A stretch of 64,000 bases of DNA, from NCBI GenBank assembly GCA_026214975.1, contig JAOBSW010000738.1, positions 1 through 64,000 on the forward strand, in the 5' to 3' direction. Made by a program: the position numbers and the translations under genes. Below the pieces are notes generated by a model. It did not search any database, was not told the origin of the DNA, and was given only the letters and a program-made list of their open reading frames with translations. This DNA comes from Gentiana macrophylla (Eukaryota > Streptophyta > Magnoliopsida > Gentianales > Gentianaceae). Every line of letters starts with the position of its first letter. Position 1 is the stretch's first letter. This document shows, piece by piece, positions 56,481 to 64,000 of the stretch.

Positions 56481-57455
56481 CTATGAAAGTGAAGGAGCCT
56501 GATAACTCGGATTAGGGGAAATTTGAGAAGCTGTCATTTGAGAACTTGCCATTTGCTTCTGCAACATGGCGATCAGACTTTGAACATTTACCTCCTCTAC
56601 CTTGGGAGGAGGAGGAGGTGCTTGAATTGCTTGATAAGAGGGGGCATAATTGTATTTGGCAATGTCCTCGAACAATGCCCACCCCTCTTCGGGCGTTTTC
56701 TTCAAAAACGCCCCACCAGAAGAACTGTTGACCATGCCTTTCGTGAGCTCGGTCAATCCACTGAAGAATGTATTGACTTGCCTTTGCAGCGGCAAGCCAT
56801 GGTGGGGACACTTTCTAAGAAGAGATTTGAATCTTTTCCAACACTCGAAAAATGATTCATTCTCTTTCTGATAGAAAGTGAAGATTTCGTTCAAACATTG
56901 GGCAGTTTTGGAAGGTGGGAAATACTGACTCAAGAACTCTCTCTCGAGTTCAACCCAAGTATTGATGGATTCAGAAGGGAGAGAGTGGTACCACTCTTTT
57001 GCCTCCCCTCGTAAGGAAAATGGAAACAGTTTAAGCTTGATCGCATCCTCACTTACTCCTTGGATGCGTGTAGTGCCGCATATCTCTAAGAATGTATGTA
57101 AGTGGGTATGCGGATTCTCTGATTGATAGCCATGAAAAATTGATGCATGCTGCATCATCTGGATAAGTCCCGGCTTGAGTTCGAAAGTTTGTGCAGTAAT
57201 GGCTGGTAAGACGATAGCCGGGTTGACAGTTACTGCACCAGGCATGGCGTAGTCTGCCAACGTCCGTCTATCCTCGGCGGCCATTATTACGAGATCTTCA
57301 ATTTCCTTTATTAGGTTTTGTTCAATTTCTTGATCGGTTGAACTTCCTTCGCCGGAAGGATCGGCAAAACGAAGTCTTCGCCTATTGGGTCGGACTATGG
57401 TCCGCTCGAGGTCAGGTGAAAAGAGTAGTGGTCCTTTCTGACTTCGAGTTTGCAT
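56481..57455 (-). CDS. Element A gag (matrix/capsid), 324 codons
   Basis: Starts MQTRSQKGPLLFSPDLERT, then RTLADYAMPGAVTVNPAIVL and FELKPGLIQMMQ. The retrotrans_gag core follows: NPHTHLHTFLEICGTTRI, KLFPFSLRGEAKEWYHSLP, WVELEREFLSQYFPPSKTAQ, RFKSLLRKCPHHGLP. This is the classical Athila capsid order. The open frame is complete up to a TAG that separates it from the zinc knuckles. It forms the cytoplasmic virus-like particle. The ATG is about 0.6 kb from the PBS. Confidence 0.95.
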   Translation of the reverse strand: MQTRSQKGPLLFSPDLERTIVRPNRRRLRFADPSGEGSSTDQEIEQNLIKEIEDLVIMAAEDRRTLADYAMPGAVTVNPAIVLPAITAQTFELKPGLIQMMQHASIFHGYQSENPHTHLHTFLEICGTTRIQGVSEDAIKLKLFPFSLRGEAKEWYHSLPSESINTWVELEREFLSQYFPPSKTAQCLNEIFTFYQKENESFFECWKRFKSLLRKCPHHGLPLQRQVNTFFSGLTELTKGMVNSSSGGAFLKKTPEEGWALFEDIAKYNYAPSYQAIQAPPPPPKVEEVNVQSLIAMLQKQMASSQMTASQISPNPSYQAPSLS

Positions 57456-57586
57456 AAACCGAAACCCAACTCAAGATGTTGAACCTAAAAACTAAAGAAA
57501 ATTTAAAAGCCTAAACTAGAATTAAAAGCCTATGAAAAGAAAATAAAAGAAAAGAAGAAAAGCGAGTTATTGAAGACAAGAGGACC

Positions 57587-57785
57587 AGACGGACGTCAAA
57601 GTTTTGGACGGGCGTCGATAAAAATTTGTTCGGACGGGCGTTTGGAGGTCCAAGCGCAAATCTCAAGAGATTGAAGAGCCGGACGGGCGTCAAATTATAT
57701 GGACTTCGTCCATTCGGGTAAAAGCAGTTCGAGTTGAAATCTTTTGAGACAGACGGGCGTCCAATGGTCCAGACGCCCGTTTGGA
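57587..57785 (-). promoter_or_regulatory. Leader motif cluster (GGACG-NN-CGTCC) between PBS and gag
   Basis: Six or so copies, for example TGGACGGGCGTCG, CGGACGGGCGTTTGG, AGACGGGCGTCCAATGG and CCAGACGCCCGTTTGG, spaced 15-60 bp in otherwise A-rich sequence. No TATA box follows here, unlike in the LTR and at 50258. Confidence 0.6.
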
Positions 57786-58028
57786 AAAGGAAAACGAGAA
57801 CAAAGCGAGAAAAATTGAAAAGAAAAGTAGCGAAGCGAAAGAATAGAAAGCAGAAGCAGAGAGAAGAGATAGAGGAGAACTAATCACAAAAGAGGAACAA
57901 AACCTTGAACCACAACCCTTAGTAAACTAAACCTAAAACCTAAAATTCTAACTAAAAACCTATCTAAAGCAGGATTTAAAACACAGAAAACAGAAAAACG
58001 AAAAACAAAAACAAGGCAACCGTCCGGG

Positions 58029-58046
58029 TCCCCGGCAACGGCGCCA
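58029..58046 (-). other. Primer binding site of element A (tRNA-Asp)
   Basis: Minus strand TGGCGCCGTTGCCGGGGA, complementary to the 3' end of plant tRNA-Asp, identical to that of element B, six nt inside the LTR. Confidence 0.9.
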
Positions 58047-58052
58047 AAAACT

Positions 58053-59581
58053 TGTCACGGAATTTATTAGCACAAAACAAACAAGTAATAATCCCGTTAA
58101 CCTCAAGTATAAGGATCGTAGTAATAGTGGTTAATGCCGGGTCGATCTTACGGGGAACTAAACAATTGTGATTCCTAGTTTTTGTCTAACCTAAACTATG
58201 TCACGAAACTAATCTAAACAGCGAATAAAACAAAACAAAACCGAGAATAAAACTAGACAGAGGATATAGTCCAAAGCTAGGAAGAATACGGGTTGCGAAC
58301 CTTTAACTAAACTAATCTAAGATGTAAATAAAAGTAAACTAACTAAACAAATTCAAGTTTTTATGGATTTAAATCAAATGTATAACGAACAAACGAGGAT
58401 TGATCCACCTATCCAACAAACATTGATTTCCTATCTCGATTATATTGTGGTTTTTATCTAAGTTGTGATTTACCTTATCTAAATATGAACCCTAATTCCT
58501 TAGAAAGTTCATCTATTAATCCATTATCTTCCAATGCAAGATTAACGCGTTTTCTAACCAAAGGTGTAAACTTTATGTTTATAATCTAGCAATTAAACCT
58601 ATTAACTTCCGTTAAGATAGATTCAAAATACTATTCCTATTCATGGTGATCTAAGGTTTATAAAGATTTCCATCAACAATAAACAATCAACACATGCATA
58701 TCTTCCGATATAAGAGCAATTAAACATAGTAAACATGAATAAAGAAACAACCTTTAATAAAAACTCACAGTATAATCGATGAAAACGAAATCAACAATTG
58801 TTGGATGGCTTCACAATACTCGTTTGATGAAGCTTTTAGCTTCTGAACATCCTCAGCAACTCACAATTGCGAAGCGATTGCATAAAAAAAAGTAGCTAAT
58901 TTAATCTAAATCTAAAGTGCATAAATTTGGAATAAAAGAAAGAAAACGCGACTAAAGCCGCCCCTAGGATTAGGGTTTCGAATAATGAATATATGGTATA
59001 TCATATGTGGAGAAAACATCGCTATATATAGAGTTTTGAGTCGGTTTCACTAAGTCGGCCGACGGACGCTCGTTCACCCTTGTGAACGCCCGCCCGAATA
59101 GATCTCGATCGCCTTGACGCCCGCTCCCGTTAAATGCAGCGTCCAAACTCTCTGTATCAAAATCGCACCACCGGATGCCCATCTGCTTAATCAACCGCCC
59201 GTCCACTCTGGACGGGACCTGGACGCTCGTCCAACGTGATCGAATTTTGATTTCTTGATCTTTATCTCTTTTTCTCTATCTCATTCCTTCATTATCTCTT
59301 TATCATCCATGAAATTCGACTCTTATCTCTTTTTGATCAACATTTGAGCATCAAACATGTATCTATAACACATAAAAACATCGCAAAATGTAATAATGTC
59401 CAAATAATCATAAAAATCATAATTAAAGCACCAAAATCAACCAATATTGCGAATAACTCATTTAAAACCTCATCTACTCAATAATTCCGTTAAACATCTG
59501 TTTCTTATGCAATCTATTACAAATACGGGGGAAAATACCATAGAATTTAGCGTTATAAATCGTATAAATTCACCCTTAACA
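58053..59581 (-). repeat. 5' LTR of element A
   Basis: 1529 bp. A TATA-like CTATATATAGC at about 59021-59032 is preceded on the minus strand by the GC-rich motif cluster (59061-59235). Nearly identical to the 3' LTR outside that cluster. Confidence 0.9.
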
Positions 59582-61319
59582 TGTGTTGCCACACATGAGG
59601 ATTAAGTTTATGGTGATACACTTAAATTGTTAGTCCGTGGTGAACTTGATCAAAGTATGAGATCTATTGATTAAAGCACATTAATGCGTCCAGAATACTT
59701 TATGGTGTGATAATTTTATCCGGACTATCGATATCTGTTAGCTAAGTGGGGCATTATAGATGATGTAGTCATATAGGACTAGATCTATTTAATATGAATT
59801 TCTCGTATAATTCCGTACTAAGAAATCTTATTAGATCACAAGATCACCATATATGGATTAACCTTAATCCTGAAGTGATTGCATACTCCTGCTTGTTTTA
59901 AGGTAGTGTCTGATGTGTTCGTTAAAGATTGCTAAGTGGTGCGTTCTGAATCACTTTCACGTTGACACTATTGGGAATGAGTAGCTGAGAATGTGTTTAA
60001 GCGATACAAAATATATTCCTTCCTGCGGGAAGTAGAAAGACAATCATTTTATTTGTTAATCCTAGACATTGATCGATCCACGAAATTCGTGTTGGTTATA
60101 ACTAATTGATCATTAGTAGGTTAATGGTAAATAGGAAAATATGTAATGAAGAAGCTTTACATAAACTTTCCCGCTTAATCACGAATAGTATACGGAGGGT
60201 TAGTCTGTATGTTATTATTATATCAATGGAAACTTATTGACTCGACATATTGAGAATAAGTTATATCTATAATCAATAGAATCAGTTTCGGATTAATGGT
60301 GGCGTAATTCCGGAATTAATAAGTTGAATAGAAATATTTGCCCGATAAATAATTAATTCAATTCATTGGAGCTACTGGGTACAGGTGCATGGTCAGGGTT
60401 AACTCCTAACATGCAAGTGAATTCTCGTATTTTGAACCCCGACAATACATTACATAGTTGATCTATTTAATAAATATGTGAACATATAATATATTCGGTA
60501 AACAAAATGTAAAATAGAAAATATATTTTCTATTATCTCGTGGCAACCAAAATGGCGCCACATGTGTTAATTTTGGGGAAAAAAAATTCTCTTGATTATG
60601 TCACATGTGCAATTAATGATTTATTTATTAAATAATCAATGTATAAATAAGGAATTAGTTTTCTTATTAAATAAATAGGAAATTTGTTTTCTTATTGGAT
60701 AAATATTATTTTTTCCTTAAAAAAGATAATTGTCTTGTAAAAAAAATTTATTCTCAAACGCTTGTTTTTTTACTATATAAAGAGATTTTCTCCCAACATA
60801 ATACACAAGAAAAAGAGGAGTCACTCGTAGAGAGAATAAGAGTGAAAAAAATTAGTTTCTTGCCGTAGACATTGAGAAGAAGAAAATTTAGAGTTTTTCT
60901 TTAAGGCATATTCGAGGAGGTTCGAATGTGGGATTGACGTCCACGAGTTGTCGTTTGGAGATACAACTCGGAACATCACGGCATCTCGATCGGTTGGTAA
61001 TCCCTAAACATTCTTGTTGTATAGATTAATAAATTATGTGTTTCAAATCATGTTAAAATATAAAACAAATTTGATTCGTAGTTTCCGGTATGCATGACCG
61101 AGTGTCTTGATCGGTGTTAGTAAACCTGATTCGCAACCGGATCTGAAAAACAAAAAAAAAACCCTAGCCGCGGCCGGACCCGGAAAACTTATGGATCAGT
61201 TTTTCCATGATTTAGATCTGGTTCGGTACACTGTATATCCAACACGGTTTTCCAGGCGCATGTCATCCATGCTTGTCAAAACTAGTCAATGGTACCTCAC
61301 ATAATGCTGCTCATTATGA

Positions 61320-61715
61320 AACCTTATTTTTAAGAGGTAAAAGGTGTTTTATTCAAAATCAAACACAGTCCGACATACAAGCATGAATGACATTAGCGGG
61401 TGGAGAAGAACCCTATTCTAGACATCCAACAAGATTGAGGCCTTCCCTCACAAGAAAATGGGCAGGTGTATTGCCTTGCCTTTTAACAAAAGAGAAAGAC
61501 AGGGAAATGAAAGCTGGCATAAGTTCTACAATAATCTAATATACTTTAGCCGAAGACACGTGATTTTGAAAGCTGATGTAGAAGTAAAAAGTCTCTTTCA
61601 ATGATAACATTAAAGAAGCCCCGTGTGCGTCATGCGAATGACAAAGCTTGAAGTATAGCTAAAGCCTCCCCAACAAGAACATCATATTTTCCTTGCAATT
61701 TCTTAAAGAAGCTTG
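61320..61715 (-). pseudogene. LINE 3'-end RNase H fragment
   Basis: Minus strand pieces: KKLQGKYDVLVGEALAILQA, RGFFNVIIE, SFVKRQGNTPAHFLVREG, and SSPPANVIHACMSDC. The VGEALA, NVIIESD-like, RQGN..AH order is that of the RNase H tail (RVT_3 type) of plant LINEs. An A-rich 3' end lies near 61320-61345. In-frame stops; inactive. Confidence 0.65.
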
Positions 61716-61733
61716 TAGGCAATAATGTCATAG

Positions 61734-63840
61734 GTGCATTCATTTCCAGAACATCATATAATATCCCTACCGCTTCGCACATATCATTCGCAATCATTTC
61801 CAGCTTCTTTGTCACCATCCGACTGGGTTCCTGATACCGGTACAACACACCACATGAACAACAACTTCCGTAGTCTCAACATACAACCTGAACCGTATAA
61901 TGGACCTGAGAGAATAGATATTGGTGATGGTTAAGGTATGCGTATTTCTCACCTTGGCTCTTCTACCTTTTCTACCCATTCTTTAACGAATGTTCTTGTT
62001 GCTCATTACTTACGCATCAACTTATTATATGTCCATCAATTTTCCTCTAAAAACTCCGTTTACCTTGAATTTCATGCTTCTTATTTTGTTGTGAATGATT
62101 ACTCGGGTCTCATCCATCATAGTGGCTTCTTTAAATAGGTATCTACCTTCCCTCCAACTCCTTCAAAAACCTTTATGCTCGTGTTCTTGTCCCCAATCGT
62201 GACAACCCAACCTTACAGCATTAGTGTTTCCGTCATTGCACCTAACCTAATCTTCCTAGAGTTTTACACAGTAGTAATATTTCTATTTTAAATAAATCAC
62301 CAGCAAATGTGTGTGCTGCGTGTCAGTTAGATAAAATTCACCGCTAGTCTTTACCTTTATCGAATTTACATATTCCAACACCTTTATAGTTGATTTACTC
62401 TGATGTATAGGGTCAATGTGTTCAACCATCTAATTATGGGTCCCAGTATTATGTGAGATCTTTGGATGATTACTCAAAATTTATCTGGCTTTATCCTTTT
62501 ATGACGTTGAAAATGATTTTCTCACATTTCAATCCATAGCTGAGCGTCAGTTTAATTCTAAAAGTAAAGCCTGCAACTGACTGGGGTGGTTGATATCATT
62601 GCTTAAATAAATATTTTACTTATATCGGAAATGAACATCGTATCTCCTGCCCTCACACTCATGAACAAATAGGTGCTTTCAAGCGTCTTCATTGCCAAGT
62701 TTTCGTGGTTGGCCTGTCATTCCTTGCCTAGTCTAACCTACCTTTACCATGTTGGGAGGATGCATTTGTCACTGCCACTTTTATCTCATTAACCGATTAC
62801 ACACAAAAATCCTTAACCATAAATCTCCTTATCAAAAGGTCCACCGTCGTCCATTGGATTACTTCATCCTCTATGTCTTTGGGTGTGCCTGTTGGCCTAA
62901 TCTCCGCATTTATAACCGCAAAAAAATGGATTTCGGCTCGAAAAAGTATATTTTAATTGGCTATAGTCCCTCTCACCATGGCTATAAATGCACTGACCTT
63001 CAAATGGGCGTATATCACATATCCGGCTATGTCATCTTTGAAGAAACTACCTCCCGTATACTACCACCTCAACACCACTCATACCTGACTCCATCACTGT
63101 CCCCCTTCCTACCAACTTAATCCCACATCCGATCCATTCATCCAATCCATCTACTTCTCAGAAAATAGAACACGCACAACCATCTCCCAATCTACCTTCA
63201 TCCCAAACCTCTCCTACTATGTCCACAATGAGATCTCTTTCTCATGCTCCCTCTACCGTCTCCCCTTCCTCACCAAACCCTCCCCCTCCATGTCAAATGT
63301 TCGCTCGCTCTCAAACCAACTCATTGAAGCCCAAATCTCTTCATCCAGATTACATTCGTCATCCTCTTCCTAATGAACATCTCACTATATCCCTTCCCGA
63401 AGAATCCACCAGTTACACTGAAGCTATTAAACACAGTGTTTGGCATGATGCCATGCAAGATAAGATCAATGGCTTGGTTCACAACGAAACATGTGAACTA
63501 GTTCACTACACTTTTGATATGAATATCGTTGGTAACAAATAGGTTTATCGCATTAGACATTATGCAGATGGTCGCATTGAGCGCTATAAGGCGCGTATTG
63601 TTGCTAAGGGCTTCCATTAATTTACCAGTGTTGATTATCATGAAATTTTCAGCCCCATAATGAATCCTATCACAATATGACATTTATTAGCCTTGGCAAC
63701 AACAAATAATCGGTCAATCAAACATGTAGATGTTCAAAATGCCTTTCTTCATCATTATTCGATTGACAATGTTTCCATGCAACAACCTCAAGGTTTCACC
63801 ATCTGGATTATCTTGATTATGAATGTCGCCTTAAGCATAG
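61734..63840 (+). pseudogene. Decayed copia polyprotein (protease to RT)
   Basis: Plus-strand pieces in shifting frames. SDWVPDTGTTHHMN is a protease site with D-T-G. Then ISHLGSSTF and VCAACQLDKIH (GAG-pre zinc region); YYVRSLDDYSKFIWLYPF and an EQIGAFKRLH piece (integrase); YVFGCACWPNLRIYN and KKYILIGYSPSHHGYKC. The RT opening follows: RYKARIVAKGF, VDVQNAFLHH and MQQPQGF. Many stops. Gag is missing and a LINE fragment adjoins upstream, so it may not belong to the LTR that ends at 61288. Interrupted at 63858 inside RT by another LTR. Confidence 0.75.
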
Positions 63841-63857
63841 TGTGTATGGTGCACGTC

Positions 63858-64000
63858 TGTTAAAGTTGTCCCACATTGGGCACTTGCTATTGTATTACCC
63901 ACCAAATTAAGAGATGAACTTCCCTCACCTCACAACCTAGGTTTTGGGGATGAGGCCCCTCCTCTTATGCGGGTTTGGGCCTAGATTTTCTACATGTATC
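63858..64000 (+). repeat. Start of an LTR, cut by the window end
   Basis: TGTTAAAGTTGTCCCACATTGG begins abruptly within copia RT coding sequence. The TGTT start and GTCCCACATTGG word are common at the 5' ends of plant copia and TRIM LTRs. Only 143 bp are visible. Confidence 0.5.

Larger units (their letters stand above)
44415..59581 (-). mobile_element. Athila-like Ty3/gypsy element A, complete (15.2 kb)
   Basis: Both LTRs end TG...CA in element orientation. The 5-bp target duplication TGTGT is perfect (44410-44414, 59582-59586). Order on the minus strand: 5' LTR, tRNA-Asp PBS, leader, gag, protease with DLGAS, RT/RNase H, integrase, a small ORF, a promoter-like block, a two-part extra ORF, a long 3' region, PPT, 3' LTR. 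The gag (NPHTHLHTFLEICGT type) and DLGAS protease are characteristic of the Athila lineage. LTR similarity suggests a recent insertion, yet several single-base frame breaks occur in pol. The 3' LTR carries an internal tandem duplication. Confidence 0.95.
44266..61288 (+). repeat. Copia-family LTR split by element A
   Basis: 44266-44414 starts TGTTAAATGCATTGTCCG. After element A the sequence continues from 59587 with ACACATGAGGATTAAG. Together these align along the solo LTR at 16884-18572 (for example TTAGTCCGTGGTGAACTT, TTATCCGGACT, GCGCATG). A degenerate PBS-like TGGTACCTCA follows at 61290, so about 1.85 kb of LTR is represented. The two flanking parts share no bases lost beyond the 5-bp duplication of element A. 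Confidence 0.7.

Noticed and set aside
45400..59235. CRISPR-like array suggested by regularly recurring GC-rich 12-mers
   Set aside because: Repeats are too short and variable, spacers irregular (10-60 bp), and the context is a eukaryotic retrotransposon.
44266..61288. Reading the copia LTR and the copia coding remnant as one intact element
   Set aside because: No gag lies between 61288 and 61734, a LINE fragment intervenes, and the coding part has many stops.

Overview
This is plant nuclear DNA, most likely from a eudicot. It is AT-rich and has intron-containing coding sequence with GT-AG splice sites. Plant-type LTR retrotransposons (Athila-like Ty3/gypsy and Ty1/copia), LINE fragments, a tRNA-derived SINE and Stowaway-type MITEs fill most of it. 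I cannot name the species. Only one host gene is visible: a Pumilio (PUF) RNA-binding protein gene on the minus strand (CDS 12350 to 7479, nine exons).

Layout. 0-6.9 kb: LINE debris, a SINE with an 11-bp target duplication, a chromovirus-type solo LTR and a fold-back MITE. 7.1-13.3 kb: the Pumilio gene. 14.5-15.1 kb: a TIR element. 15.4-22.9 kb: a nest in which a copia LTR was invaded by a second copia element, itself invaded by a solo LTR of a third family. 23.7-25.4 kb: an inverted copy of the chromovirus-type LTR carrying a MITE. 26.0-27.8 kb: long-TIR MITEs, a direct plus inverted segmental duplication, and a solo LTR with a perfect target duplication. 28-38 kb: MITEs, a minisatellite, another chromovirus-type LTR, a copia RT remnant and AT-rich DNA. 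38.1-44.0 kb: a 6.0-kb non-autonomous Athila-like element (B). 44.4-59.6 kb: a 15.2-kb Athila-like element (A), inserted in a copia LTR that starts at 44266 and resumes at 59587. 61.3-64.0 kb: a LINE tail, decayed copia coding sequence, and the start of another LTR.

Element A is read on the minus strand: 5' LTR, tRNA-Asp PBS, gag with two zinc knuckles, protease, RT/RNase H, integrase, a small unknown ORF, a promoter-like block, a two-part extra ORF, a long structured 3' region, PPT, 3' LTR. Elements A and B share four non-coding structures that ordinary annotation would miss. First, a two-hairpin RNA module with compensatory base changes lies 10-21 nt after three different stop codons. Second, a hairpin plus polypurine-tract module is partly repeated about 1 kb upstream of the true PPT. 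Third, near-palindromic GGACG-NN-CGTCC motifs cluster next to TATA boxes in the LTRs and at an internal site. Fourth, a paired ~58-bp repeat sits in the 3' region with the same 86-bp spacing in both elements. These are my candidates for something undescribed.

Caution: single-base indels, many in homopolymers, break reading frames in the Pumilio gene and in element A although splice sites, motifs and LTRs are well preserved. Residual sequencing error is at least as likely as pseudogenisation.
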